This document shows, one piece after another, positions 24,592 through 32,985 of a stretch of DNA of 64,000 nt. The translations under genes were made by a program, and so were the position numbers. The DNA is from JBJYKD01 sp049310025 (GTDB lineage: Bacteria > Bacillota > Thermosediminibacteria > Thermosediminibacterales > Tepidanaerobacteraceae), in contig NZ_JBJYKD010000005.1 in assembly GCF_049310025.1 (NCBI RefSeq), positions 73,737-137,736 of the forward strand, written 5' to 3'. The notes beneath the pieces are model-generated. The model had not been told where the DNA came from, did no database searches, and saw nothing but the letters and a program-made list of their open reading frames with translations. Numbering within the stretch: the stretch's first letter is position 1; every line of letters begins with the position of its first letter.

Positions 24592-24669
24592 TCAGATAAA
24601 TTCAATCTGCAGGCCATTTTCTTTTGCTATTTTTTCTGCATTTTCCCTGATTAGTTTATTAATGGTTTT
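24592..24669 (-). pseudogene. Short decayed coding fragment
   Basis: A 25-codon minus-strand stretch reading INKLIRENAEKIAKENG and ending in UGA has strong coding character but stops on both sides. It sits next to another CCGTTCC-type repeat motif (about 24483-24500) and looks like a relic of a mobile-element-associated gene. Family not recognised. The rest of 24375-25044 holds only repeat copy B and terminators. Confidence 0.3.
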
Positions 24670-24787
24670 TCAAACCGGGGATAATCAAATATTTTTATGT
24701 CGTTTGCATAAATATGTGGTCATTCCCTGAGCAAAGCACCATCCTGGTATTACTCCGTGGATTACTTATCAGAGCGAGATATTGCTC

Positions 24788-24905
24788 CGTCTACTTCTAA
24801 AAAAAATTTTTCAAAATTTATTCTTACTGTTTCTTTATATTGGTTTCCAGTGCTTTCTCTTTTTGCACCCTTGTCAACCATAATAACCGTCCCCCTTGTT
24901 TTCCC
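24788..24905 (-). repeat. Dispersed repeat remnant, copy B
   Basis: Second copy of the sequence at 23568-23690. Its minus-strand frame (STGNQYKETVRINFEKFF) remains open for 61 codons (24762-24947) but has no ribosome-binding site and is probably not a gene. Confidence 0.5.
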
Positions 24906-24960
24906 TGCATAGAAAAAAAGATCCCTGGCACTCAGGATTGCTCCCAAGGCCGTAAGGGTA

Positions 24961-25027
24961 AAAAAGAACCCCTTTGGATTTCTCCGCCGGGGTCCTTTTT
25001 TAGTTGAGAACTTTGTGGGTTCTCAAT
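24961..25027 (-). terminator. Double hairpin terminator of the S-layer gene
   Basis: TTGAGAAC/GTTCTCAA (25005-25012 and 25020-25027) forms an 8-bp stem shortly after the S-layer stop. A second stem built on GGACCCC and GGGGTTC (about 24967-24997) is followed on the minus strand by a T-run (A-run at 24961-24966). Confidence 0.7.
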
Positions 25028-25044
25028 GAATTTTCATTTTAAGC

Positions 25045-28000
25045 TTATTGTAATTCAACGGGTGTTGTTAAATTTACTATATTTCCTGCTAAGTCAGTTA
25101 AGCTAATAGATTCTACTTCATCACCACTAGTTAATGCAGTATTAAATTGATCTGCTGAAATTGTTATTACAGCTGTTTTAGAATCTGATGACCATGATAC
25201 ACTACCAATGTATGTTTTACCTTCTATTTTTATCGTCGCTGTAGTGTCAGCTTTCATAGTTTCGCTAAATACTAAAGTTATTTTTGCATCTTTAGCATCT
25301 TGGCCACCGCTAGTTGTACCGGTTCCTACATTTGCTATTTTTGATGCGTCTACTCCTTCGCTAACTGACAATTTAACTACCGTGCTTGCGAATGGGTCAG
25401 CATTTACTGCATCTACTACATCTTCCAATGTTGATGTAATATTACCTTCATCTGTAGCTAATTTAACTGTAACAGTCTTTGTACCACTGTTAAATGCTAC
25501 AGAAAGGCTCTGACTAGCACTGTCATTAACTAACTCTACTGTATAATTGTTTCCAGCAGTTCCTGCTTGAACGGCAACAACTTCTATTTGATTATTTATA
25601 GTTGCAGTTGCAGTGGCACCTACTACATTAGGTTGGGTTAATTGAGCAGAAATTACATCTGGCTTTGTAACATCTGTATTCTTAACAACTTTACTTGAGA
25701 TTTCAACCTCGTTAGCACCAACAAGTTTGTATACTCTTACTACATATGTTGCTTCTTCTGCACCTGGATTAGCTATTCCAAGTTCAGTTGCTGTTATTTC
25801 TTTGCTTACTAATGTTGATACTCCACTATTTGCTGGTGATCCATCAGCCTTAAATGCTACAACTTTGTATACATCTGTGTTATCTGCGGGTAATGTAATT
25901 TTAACTATCTTGTCAGTTCCTGCTTTAACTGTAGTATTAATATAAGTTACTATGTCTGTTGTTGTTGTTTCTTCTTCAGGTGTAGTTCCTGTAGTTTCTT
26001 CTAGCTTCTTATCAAACTCGGCCTTTTCGCTGTCGATGAGCCTCTCAATCACCCTGACATTGGAGCCTTTTTCTACTACGAAGATTATTACGTCACCTTT
26101 TCTGATGTTAGATGTGGATTTCTTGTTATCTTCTTCGTAAACTATTGTCTTGCTGGATATTCTAAACGTGGTATCATTGGATTTTTCACCCGCTATGAAA
26201 TTGTCATTGCTGTCAAGACCGGCTACCTTGACTACAGGTCCTACTTCAAGGCTGGAAGCGTCTCTGTCGATAACCTTGCCGTAGTAGATATCGAACTCGT
26301 CTTCTGATTTACCCGGTTCGATTATCTCAAGTGTACCGTCGGATTTTACTTTGCCGATGTATGGATGTTCATCATTGGCATAGAGCATGTCTTCGTCGTC
26401 GAGTTTTCTTTCTTCCACATCGCCATCGTAAGACTGGTATTCAACATACCTGTCGCCGCCCTTCATCCAGGTGTCGATGACATAGATGCCCATCTCATCA
26501 TTTGCAGCGGCACCAGAACCTTTACCGATGAATATTACTCCTTTGGCCTCTGTCTTGTTGTCATCATCGGTGAATACGTAGAAATAGCCGTCAATACCAT
26601 TGGCATCCTTTAGATCTTCCCATTTGGCTTCGGAGAAGTCGTCAGTATCGTCCCAATATGCACATATATTATCTGCGATCTTATACTTTTTGCCGGTAGT
26701 GTTAAATACATATCCTTCTGCGTCGATTATTTTTACATTGTCATCGACGGAGAAAGTATAGGTCTCTTTTGCAGTGCCCGAGGGTTTAATGTTCGCTCCG
26801 GAAGGATCATCTTTATCATACGTATAGGCTTCGTATCTTTGTGCTTTTGGTAAGTAATCTTTTCCAAAATCGTTAGTAGAGTTAATCCTCCATACATTCT
26901 TGGGATCCATTACATAGATTTCATCTTCGGCAATTTCGCCGTCTTTGTTGAGTTTGAATTTGACGATAGCACCTTCTACAACAGTAGCCTTATCTTTTGT
27001 CTTCTGCCCATATTGATTGAGGGCGAAAGCACCATTTTCAGTTAAATTGTCGTCGTCTTCCATATTATAGGTTATCTCGTCGCCGGTTCCATCGTTAGTA
27101 ACAGTGAATATCTTCAATTTGTCGCCATCAGCATATACTTTCGTAACTATACCGTACATGTATCCAGAAGTGGCTTCGGCTTTGGTCACGAAGTAGGCGA
27201 TTCTGCCAACCGCGTCTGTATAGGCAACGATAGTTTCCTCATCGGCGTCTTCCATGTCATCGGATACATCCGAGTTCTCCAGGATATACTGATAGATGTC
27301 TTCGCCGTCGTTTACACTGTAGTAGGCTTCATAGGTCGTGCCATCTAGGTTATATTTAACTACCTTGATCTCTTTGTCGTCTATTTTGATCCTGTCGTCC
27401 TTTACGCTGGAGAGTTTACCTTCAACGATGTTGTCCTTTACTACCCTTACTACAGCATAGTCGTCGCCGCCGATATCCTGTTTCTGAATGTATACGAGGT
27501 TGCCTTCTTCGATGTCGTCAACACTGAGTATATTGCCTTCCAGGTCAAGGACTATAACTCCGTCGTAATCCTCGCCTTCCCTGAGGTCAATATCATATTC
27601 GTCATCGTCGGCAACTATACCATACAGCATCCCGTTATCATTCTTGGTTACGATCATCCAGGGCTGTGTCTCTCCGGAAGACATGATTTCTGCCCACACG
27701 ATCTTGCGGTTCTTCAGAACAAACTTACCGACTTTGCCTACCAGCTTGCTGGCATCGGTGACTTCGTCGTATTCAACGGTCTTGTACTCATCACCGTCCA
27801 TCACATAGATTACAGCATCCTTTTCAAAGGCGTAATCATCATCGGCCTTTACAAGGCTGAGCTTGTCGACGGTCTTCTTATCGCTCTTAAAGACCACGCC
27901 TTCGATGTAGTCGAAGTAGGGCTTGTCGTCATATTCTCTTTCGGCGTATACGACTTCATCATCGTCATTGAGGTAAATGGTCACTTCCTCGCCCAGGACA

Positions 28001-28890
28001 TTTTCGACGTTCAGACCGTAGATCATGTCAAATTCTTTTTCTTCGCCTTCATCGTATTTGTCGTCTTCGGAATCCTTCAGGAATTTTACTCTGACCTCCT
28101 CTTCGTCAAGGCCGTCGTCGATTCTCCTGTTGGCGATAATCCTTACATCTTCGTATTTCGTTATGTTCAGCTTATCCTCCAGGAGGGTCTTGTCAGACTC
28201 ATAATACTTCGTGCCGCCTGCCTCATAGGTATCGACTTTAACCACTTTGGCGTCAAGAGTATTGTTCACAAGGATGGCCACATCGCCCCTGGTGGCTCCT
28301 CCTGTGGGGTCGCTGAATTTGACGTACTTTGTAATTTCCTTTTCAGCGGCTTTCGCCAGGTAATTGCCCGGCCAGGCTCCCGGTAAGAAGGAATCTTTAT
28401 AGCCCAGTGCCCTTACCAGCATGGTGATGGCCTCGGCGTAGCTCACCTTGGCATCGGGCTTGAAGGTCCCATCTGGATAGCCCTTGACGAGACCCTGGCC
28501 TGCAGCTACGTTTATGTATCCCGCGGACCACCTGCTGGCCTCCACATCTTTAAAGCTGCTGCGGCCCATGGCTGCTTTTGCGGCGGCATCCATCTTCAGT
28601 GAAGTGACAAGGATTTTTGCAAACTGTTCTCTCGTCACAACTTCATCCGGATGGTACTTGCCGTCTTCCATGCCGTTTACTATTCCGAATGCAGCAAGCC
28701 TTAACACTGCATCTTTTACGTCTTTGTCGGTTATGTCGGATGTCAGCTTCTTTACATCGACCGTACCTGCCTCATTGTCATTGCTCGCCGCCAATGCGGT
28801 CTTCGGCAAGCCGGTGCTTGCTATCCCCGCCAGAAATACCAATACCGTGAGGATGGCAAACAGTTTCTTCATGCGCTTTAGATTGTACAT
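25045..28890 (-). CDS. SLH-domain S-layer protein
   Basis: A 1281-residue secreted protein with a signal peptide (about 1-34, ending ALA-A) and three N-terminal SLH repeats (about 55-100, 112-160 and 175-215), the second carrying the clear motif GLVKGYPDGTFKPDAKVSYAE. SLH domains bind pyruvylated cell-wall polymers and anchor the S-layer. The long middle part is Asp/Glu-rich and repetitive in style; the C-terminal 350 residues look like beta-sandwich modules. The start is ATG 28890 after AAGGGGG. The strong promoter, structured leader and terminator suggest this is a major surface protein. Confidence 0.88.
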   Translation of the reverse strand: MYNLKRMKKLFAILTVLVFLAGIASTGLPKTALAASNDNEAGTVDVKKLTSDITDKDVKDAVLRLAAFGIVNGMEDGKYHPDEVVTREQFAKILVTSLKMDAAAKAAMGRSSFKDVEASRWSAGYINVAAGQGLVKGYPDGTFKPDAKVSYAEAITMLVRALGYKDSFLPGAWPGNYLAKAAEKEITKYVKFSDPTGGATRGDVAILVNNTLDAKVVKVDTYEAGGTKYYESDKTLLEDKLNITKYEDVRIIANRRIDDGLDEEEVRVKFLKDSEDDKYDEGEEKEFDMIYGLNVENVLGEEVTIYLNDDDEVVYAEREYDDKPYFDYIEGVVFKSDKKTVDKLSLVKADDDYAFEKDAVIYVMDGDEYKTVEYDEVTDASKLVGKVGKFVLKNRKIVWAEIMSSGETQPWMIVTKNDNGMLYGIVADDDEYDIDLREGEDYDGVIVLDLEGNILSVDDIEEGNLVYIQKQDIGGDDYAVVRVVKDNIVEGKLSSVKDDRIKIDDKEIKVVKYNLDGTTYEAYYSVNDGEDIYQYILENSDVSDDMEDADEETIVAYTDAVGRIAYFVTKAEATSGYMYGIVTKVYADGDKLKIFTVTNDGTGDEITYNMEDDDNLTENGAFALNQYGQKTKDKATVVEGAIVKFKLNKDGEIAEDEIYVMDPKNVWRINSTNDFGKDYLPKAQRYEAYTYDKDDPSGANIKPSGTAKETYTFSVDDNVKIIDAEGYVFNTTGKKYKIADNICAYWDDTDDFSEAKWEDLKDANGIDGYFYVFTDDDNKTEAKGVIFIGKGSGAAANDEMGIYVIDTWMKGGDRYVEYQSYDGDVEERKLDDEDMLYANDEHPYIGKVKSDGTLEIIEPGKSEDEFDIYYGKVIDRDASSLEVGPVVKVAGLDSNDNFIAGEKSNDTTFRISSKTIVYEEDNKKSTSNIRKGDVIIFVVEKGSNVRVIERLIDSEKAEFDKKLEETTGTTPEEETTTTDIVTYINTTVKAGTDKIVKITLPADNTDVYKVVAFKADGSPANSGVSTLVSKEITATELGIANPGAEEATYVVRVYKLVGANEVEISSKVVKNTDVTKPDVISAQLTQPNVVGATATATINNQIEVVAVQAGTAGNNYTVELVNDSASQSLSVAFNSGTKTVTVKLATDEGNITSTLEDVVDAVNADPFASTVVKLSVSEGVDASKIANVGTGTTSGGQDAKDAKITLVFSETMKADTTATIKIEGKTYIGSVSWSSDSKTAVITISADQFNTALTSGDEVESISLTDLAGNIVNLTTPVELQ

Positions 28891-28986
28891 TTATAAACCC
28901 CCTTTTAAATTAATTTATTTTAATTTGATTTTAAAAAAACTTTTTATCCCACCTCCTGGCCATGATATAGGTAATTTTTCTAAAAC

Positions 28987-29060
28987 CCCTCCCTTCGGCA
29001 AAAGATGAAGGGAGGGTAAATCAAAAAGAGGATTTGAGTATACCTCTCTTTGAGAGAGGT
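28987..29060 (-). promoter_or_regulatory. Two stem-loops in the S-layer mRNA leader
   Basis: CCCTCCCTTC/GAAGGGAGGG (28987-28996, 29007-29016) is a perfect 10-bp stem and ACCTCTC/GAGAGGT (29042-29048, 29054-29060) a 7-bp stem at the extreme 5' end of the transcript. Such leader hairpins commonly stabilise abundant S-layer mRNAs. Confidence 0.65.
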
Positions 29061-29065
29061 CAATA

Positions 29066-29119
29066 TAAATGAGTGATTGCTTACATTTATAGTATAGAGA
29101 CGGCGGTTTGTTTTGTCAA
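29066..29119 (-). promoter_or_regulatory. Strong S-layer promoter with operator-like palindrome
   Basis: Minus-strand -35 TTGACA (29119-29114), 17-base spacer, -10 TATACT (29096-29091). The start region 29066-29089 is an imperfect palindrome with TAAATG/CATTTA ends and an internal CACTCA half-site like the TetR operators elsewhere in the window. Its leader is about 190 bases. Confidence 0.75.
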
Positions 29120-29271
29120 CACATAATTTGTGTTTGTAATAAAATTGTAATAAATCTTTAACCCTCGTTTATAAGCGGTCTGCGGGAATCACCACATAAT
29201 TATATTTTGAGTATTTAATCACTTTTTATTTTTACATTTAAAATTTAATATCGGTTCTTAATTATATATGG

Positions 29272-29300
29272 TATAATTTTATTGATAGTGATTAATCACT
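29272..29300 (+). promoter_or_regulatory. Extended -10 promoter and palindromic operator for the 82-residue gene
   Basis: TGGTATAAT gives an extended -10 box (TATAAT 29272-29277) without a clear -35. AGTGATTAATCACT (29287-29300), a perfect 14-bp palindrome, covers the expected start site, and TTGAT/ATCAA flank it. The convergent TetR gene is the likely source of its repressor. Confidence 0.6.
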
Positions 29301-29318
29301 CATCAAGGGGGTTATAAA

Positions 29319-29567
29319 ATGAAGAGCAATTTTGTTGAGGAACAGTACAGACAGGTTGAAAGGAGCATCAGGATATGCCTTAAAAGAAAGGAAAAAAAAG
29401 GCGAAAATTTTAAAGTAAAGCCTGAAATATTGTCCAATTTGCTGGCACTGTCATACTTCAGTACATTGTTCAGGGCGCTGCTTTCTGGAAATGTAAAAGA
29501 TTTTAAAGCAGGAGAAAGTGAAATCGACGGCATGGTGGATTTTCTTTTTAATGAATTCAAATCTTAA
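29319..29567 (+). CDS. Conserved-looking small helical protein, unknown function
   Basis: An 82-residue protein with no recognised family. It is rich in Lys, Glu and Phe and looks helical (VEEQYRQVERSIRICLKRK; LLALSYFSTLFRALLSG), with no signal peptide or membrane segment. ATG 29319 follows AAGGGGG at a good distance, supporting a real gene. Its end overlaps the end of the convergent TetR gene by four bases. A promoter with a palindromic operator lies upstream, suggesting control by that TetR protein. Confidence 0.65.
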   Translation: MKSNFVEEQYRQVERSIRICLKRKEKKGENFKVKPEILSNLLALSYFSTLFRALLSGNVKDFKAGESEIDGMVDFLFNEFKS

Positions 29568-30175
29568 TCCCGCTTCTTTATGCCGTTGAACAGGATGTCT
29601 AAAATATTGGATATAATTTTATCCTCGTCCTGCCGACCTTCGTGCTCTTCTACCATTGTTCGCACCATGATTATCCCGATAAATATTCCCAGGAGCGTCT
29701 GTGCTGCCAGTTGCGGGTCTACATCGGTTCTTATCTTCTGTTCGGCAATGTTTTTCTCAAGTATGGACAGCACCCTGGATACCACGTTTTTATAAAATTC
29801 TTCCCTTAACTCTTTGTGAAACTGTATCTCATAAAAAATGATTTTTAAAAGTTCGAAGTTCTGTATTATCAGCCTGTAGTGCAGCTTTAATAAATTTTTC
29901 AATGCTTGTCTCGTATCGAGTCCCTGTTCTACATCTTCTATGAACTGAAACAGCGATTTTTCAGTCAGGATGTTTATCAAATTCAGGAGTATGTCTTTTT
30001 TTGTTTTAAAATATCTGAAAATTGTTCCTTCCGAGACCCGGGCCTTTTTGGCGATTTCCTTTGTGGTAGAACCTTCAAATCCTTTTTCTGAAAATACTTT
30101 TACAGCGGCTTCCAGTATCTGATGTCTACGTTTATCGATTAAGTCCTCACTTTTCCTTCTTTTCTTCCTTCTCAC
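29564..30175 (-). CDS. TetR-family regulator
   Basis: A 203-residue TetR protein with a basic N-terminal tail and HTH at about residues 40-62 (TTKEIAKKARVSEGTIFRYF). It starts at GTG 30175 after AAGGAG. Its own promoter carries the palindrome AATAGTgaaACTATT, so autoregulation is likely. Convergent overlap with the 82-residue gene, whose operator AGTGATTAATCACT shares the ATAGTGA half-site, suggests a two-gene regulatory unit. The S-layer promoter 1 kb away carries a weaker related site. Ligand unknown. Confidence 0.88.
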   Translation of the reverse strand: MRRKKRRKSEDLIDKRRHQILEAAVKVFSEKGFEGSTTKEIAKKARVSEGTIFRYFKTKKDILLNLINILTEKSLFQFIEDVEQGLDTRQALKNLLKLHYRLIIQNFELLKIIFYEIQFHKELREEFYKNVVSRVLSILEKNIAEQKIRTDVDPQLAAQTLLGIFIGIIMVRTMVEEHEGRQDEDKIISNILDILFNGIKKRD

Positions 30176-30192
30176 TTTTCCCGCTCCTTTTC

Positions 30193-30240
30193 AATAGTTT
30201 CACTATTTTACATTATAAAATATTATTTCAAACGGGTCAA
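30193..30240 (-). promoter_or_regulatory. Promoter and autoregulatory palindrome of the TetR gene
   Basis: Minus-strand -35 TTGACC (30240-30235), 17-base spacer, -10 TATAAT (30217-30212), then AATAGT-TTC-ACTATT (30193-30207, plus strand) over the start site, just upstream of the AAGGAG ribosome-binding site. Confidence 0.7.
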
Positions 30241-30277
30241 ATCAGCTCCAAACGCCAGGTAAATACCATCAGAGTGT

Positions 30278-30314
30278 AAAAAAGGCCCCGAGAGGGTAAA
30301 CCCCCTTCGGGGTC
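30278..30314 (-). terminator. Terminator of the UbiA gene
   Basis: A GC-rich stem (GGCCCCGAGAGGG with CCCCCTTCGGGGTC) is followed on the minus strand by CCTTTTTT, 40 bases past the UbiA stop. Confidence 0.75.
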
Positions 30315-30353
30315 TCTACTATTCCGGCTTTACACAATTTGTCAAAAAAAGAT

Positions 30354-31289
30354 TCATACAAGGGTCACTTTAGATAAAACTGCCGCCGCAGCCAGACCGA
30401 GACCCGTCAGCTGGTAGACCTGGACTGTTTTTGCATTGGCCTCCACCAGCCTGGGTATATCATCGTAGTACCGCCTTGCTACGGCCACGGACCGGCGGGC
30501 AAAGGGGACGCCCAAACATGCCAGTAACCACAGCGGATTTCGCGTGAAAATGATTAAAACCGCCAGCGACAGATAGGCCAGGACATACAGCAGGGTGTAA
30601 ACTCTGACCCCGCTTTTTCTTCCAAGTCTCACTACCCAGTTCTTTTTGTTTCCAAGACTGTCCGCTTCATAGTCGGGATACTGGTTTATCCAGAGCACAT
30701 TGGTTATCAGAAAACCTATGGCCATGGAAGCTATAACGGCCTCGGTTTTCAGTTTGTGGGCCTGTACCAGGTAACTCCCCGACAGGATCAGCGGGCCGAA
30801 AGCTAAGCCCACCACAAATTCTCCAAGGCCCCTGTAGCAAAATTTGAATGGCGGAAGGCTGTAAAAGGTTGCCAGCAAAAAACCCGCAATCCCCAACCAG
30901 AATACTATATGTTCACGGAAAAAAGTTATATAAAGGCCTACCGCGGCTCCTCCAAGCATGGTGAAGACGGCTATCGCCCGTGTCTCTTTTACGGTCAAAA
31001 GCCCGTCAACTATGGTTTTTTTCCCGCCGCTGAAGGGCGTCCTTCTGTCCGGTGTCACAAAACGGTCCACGCCGGATTCATAATCCACAAATTCGTTGAT
31101 GGCGTTTTTCCCGATCTCGATAAGGTAAACGCCGACAAGACTGCATATGAACCAGTACAGGTTAAAAACGCCCTCTAATCCGTAAGCCAGGGCGGCCCCC
31201 ACCACCATGGGAATCGTGGAGGCGATCCAGATTTTGGGGTCCGCCAGCTGCCAGAATCCTCTCCACAATCTTGCAAAATCCCCCGTCAT
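30354..31289 (-). CDS. UbiA-family prenyltransferase (MenA-like)
   Basis: A 311-residue protein with about eight to nine membrane segments. The first Asp-rich motif reads NAINEFVDYESGVD, as in UbiA/MenA enzymes, which attach a polyprenyl chain to an aromatic acceptor in quinone synthesis. The second motif (NQYPDYEADSLGNKKN) is also present. No other menaquinone genes are near, so the acceptor is not certain; related enzymes make other prenylated lipids. Start ATG 31289 after AAGGAGG; promoter TTGCCA-17-TAAAAT upstream. Confidence 0.85.
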   Translation of the reverse strand: MTGDFARLWRGFWQLADPKIWIASTIPMVVGAALAYGLEGVFNLYWFICSLVGVYLIEIGKNAINEFVDYESGVDRFVTPDRRTPFSGGKKTIVDGLLTVKETRAIAVFTMLGGAAVGLYITFFREHIVFWLGIAGFLLATFYSLPPFKFCYRGLGEFVVGLAFGPLILSGSYLVQAHKLKTEAVIASMAIGFLITNVLWINQYPDYEADSLGNKKNWVVRLGRKSGVRVYTLLYVLAYLSLAVLIIFTRNPLWLLACLGVPFARRSVAVARRYYDDIPRLVEANAKTVQVYQLTGLGLAAAAVLSKVTLV

Positions 31290-31324
31290 GAAATGTTCCT
31301 CCTTGAAAACTCTTTTTTAATTTA

Positions 31325-31353
31325 ATTTTATCAGACGCGGCAGCAAATGGCAA
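31325..31353 (-). promoter_or_regulatory. Promoter of the UbiA gene
   Basis: Minus-strand TTGCCA (31353-31348), 17-base spacer, TAAAAT (31330-31325), ending 35 bases upstream of the start codon. Confidence 0.55.
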
Positions 31354-31387
31354 TTTTAAAAGCCGGCAAGTGTTGTCCAGTACATTG

Positions 31388-31417
31388 TTGCAACACATTA
31401 TCATTATATTGTATAAT
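31388..31417 (+). promoter_or_regulatory. Promoter of the ATP-grasp ligase gene
   Basis: TTGCAA (31388-31393), 18-base spacer, TATAAT (31412-31417) on the plus strand, leaving a leader of about 75 bases. It is divergent from the UbiA promoter. Confidence 0.6.
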
Positions 31418-31500
31418 TATTATGCGGCAATTCTAATAATTCTCAGTCCGTTATTTTTAAGCCGCGAAAAAATTAAAAATTTAATAAAGGGGGAATTGCG

Positions 31501-32490
31501 TTGAAGGTAGGAGTATTATGGAGGAGATTCAGAAATGTGGAGCTCCAGAGAAAGCTCACACAGGATAAAATCTTCGATGACGCTTACGATGAGGCCTTCC
31601 AGCATTACACCGCCATCAGGGAAGCGGGATTTGACGCTGTCCTGGTGGAGTGGAAAAAGGACCCCAGAGAAACCCTCCAAAATCTCACGAGCGAGAAGGT
31701 GGATATTGTTTTTAACGCCTCATCCCTGCAGGAGGTGGCGTTCCTGGAGACTTTCGGCATCCCCTTCGTGGGTTCGGGGCTGGACCTGGTGGCCACCAGC
31801 AAAGCCACACGCAAAAAAATCGTAGCTTACCACCGGCTGCCTACACCCAGCTTCTTCGTGGCTTACGGCCCTGACAGGATTCCGGAGCACCGGTTAAAAT
31901 ATCCCCTTTTTGTAAAGCCGCTCAGGGGCAGGGGCAGCGCCGGCATCAGCGAGGAAAACATAGTGCGGCGCCCTGAAGACCTTCCGAAGGTGGTGGCCAA
32001 GATAACCGAAAAAATCGGACAGCCGGCGCTGGTGGAGGAGTACATTAAAGGCCGGGAGATCACGGTGGGCCTCATCGGATATGAAGACCCACGGGTCCTG
32101 CCGGTTCTGGAAATAGAATACAACTCCGCGGCCACCAATACTTTCGAGCACAAGATGCTGGACAACGAGATTATCCACTGCCCGGCAAAACTTTCACCGG
32201 AGGAAGAAAGCAGGATAAAAGACGCGGCAAAAAAAATATACACGATACTCAACGCCAGGGATTACGGCAGGATAGACATGATTTTGAGCGAAGACGGCAC
32301 ACCCTACTTCCTGGAGCTCAACACCTTTGCCGGCCTCACCATGTCGTCGGGCAAAGCCCATCACGGCTACATGGGCTATATGGCGGAAGCAGCCGGCATG
32401 AATGCGGCAAAATTCATAGGTTCCATTATCGACAGCGCTTTAAAGAGATACCGGCTGCCCTTGAGTGAGAAAAACATGATGATATCATGA
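31501..32490 (+). CDS. ATP-grasp ligase related to D-alanine--D-alanine ligase
   Basis: A 329-residue ATP-grasp protein starting at TTG 31501 behind GGGGG. It shows the D-Ala-D-Ala ligase layout: N-terminal domain with VDIVFNASS, central FVKPLRGRGSAGIS (ATP-binding loop and Lys), EEYIKGREITVGLIG, and the magnesium/active-site region GRIDMILSEDGTPYFLELNTFAGLT. The usual final motif of true Ddl is ELNTxPGxT with a following SxxP; here FAGLTMSSG differs, so it may ligate another substrate. No peptidoglycan genes adjoin it. Confidence 0.8.
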   Translation: MKVGVLWRRFRNVELQRKLTQDKIFDDAYDEAFQHYTAIREAGFDAVLVEWKKDPRETLQNLTSEKVDIVFNASSLQEVAFLETFGIPFVGSGLDLVATSKATRKKIVAYHRLPTPSFFVAYGPDRIPEHRLKYPLFVKPLRGRGSAGISEENIVRRPEDLPKVVAKITEKIGQPALVEEYIKGREITVGLIGYEDPRVLPVLEIEYNSAATNTFEHKMLDNEIIHCPAKLSPEEESRIKDAAKKIYTILNARDYGRIDMILSEDGTPYFLELNTFAGLTMSSGKAHHGYMGYMAEAAGMNAAKFIGSIIDSALKRYRLPLSEKNMMIS

Positions 32491-32516
32491 AAAAAGCACC
32501 CCTCATGGGGTGCTCT
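32490..32516. terminator. Bidirectional terminator between the ligase and HepT genes
   Basis: AGCACCCC (32495-32502), TCAT loop, GGGGTGCT (32507-32514), with a T-run on the minus strand. It ends the HepT transcript and probably the convergent ligase transcript, whose stop it abuts. Confidence 0.75.
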
Positions 32517-32547
32517 TTGCTGAAAAATATTATCCATACTGAGATAT

Positions 32548-32985
32548 TTATTGTTCTTCTTTAGCTTTACTTTTTTCCATTTCCAGCAGGACAACCTGAG
32601 CAAATTTTTCAAAGTCGCTTAATTTATTTTGAAGTATATCGTATAACATATCTATATCAATATCCCAGTATATATGGACCAACCTGTTTCTGAATTTAGC
32701 CATCTGCTGCAACTCGCTTGAAAATTCGGGGGGTATAATTTTTTCTTCTTCAAGGACTTTAAAGACATCCGCATAGTCTTTAGGGCTCCTGTATCCCCTG
32801 CTGGCAATTATATGATTTCCGATATTCAGGGTAGTTTCTATCGCCACCTGGAGTAATCTTTCAGTCGCCGCTTGACTTATAGAATCCTTTTTAAACTCAT
32901 CTATTGAAATATTTTTAAGTTTGTTCAATCGACTCAAATAATTATTCAGAAGGCCTAGCTGGCGTAATATCTTTTCTTCGTTCAA
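32548..32985 (-). CDS. HepT-like HEPN RNase toxin (DUF86)
   Basis: A 145-residue helical protein of the DUF86/HepT family. The RNase motif R-x4-H-x-Y is intact in RNRLVHIYWDID near residue 115. It starts at TTG 32985, overlapping the MNT stop (TTGA), with AGGGCAGG upstream; the longer frame to 33093 lies inside the MNT gene. In characterised pairs HepT cleaves RNA (often tRNA) and the MNT partner neutralises it by AMPylating the Tyr of this motif (family knowledge). Confidence 0.88.
   Translation of the reverse strand: MNEEKILRQLGLLNNYLSRLNKLKNISIDEFKKDSISQAATERLLQVAIETTLNIGNHIIASRGYRSPKDYADVFKVLEEEKIIPPEFSSELQQMAKFRNRLVHIYWDIDIDMLYDILQNKLSDFEKFAQVVLLEMEKSKAKEEQ

Noticed and set aside
24762..24947. 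61-codon minus-strand frame as a gene
   Set aside because: No start signals; the matching frame in the other repeat copy is interrupted, so this is repeat-derived.
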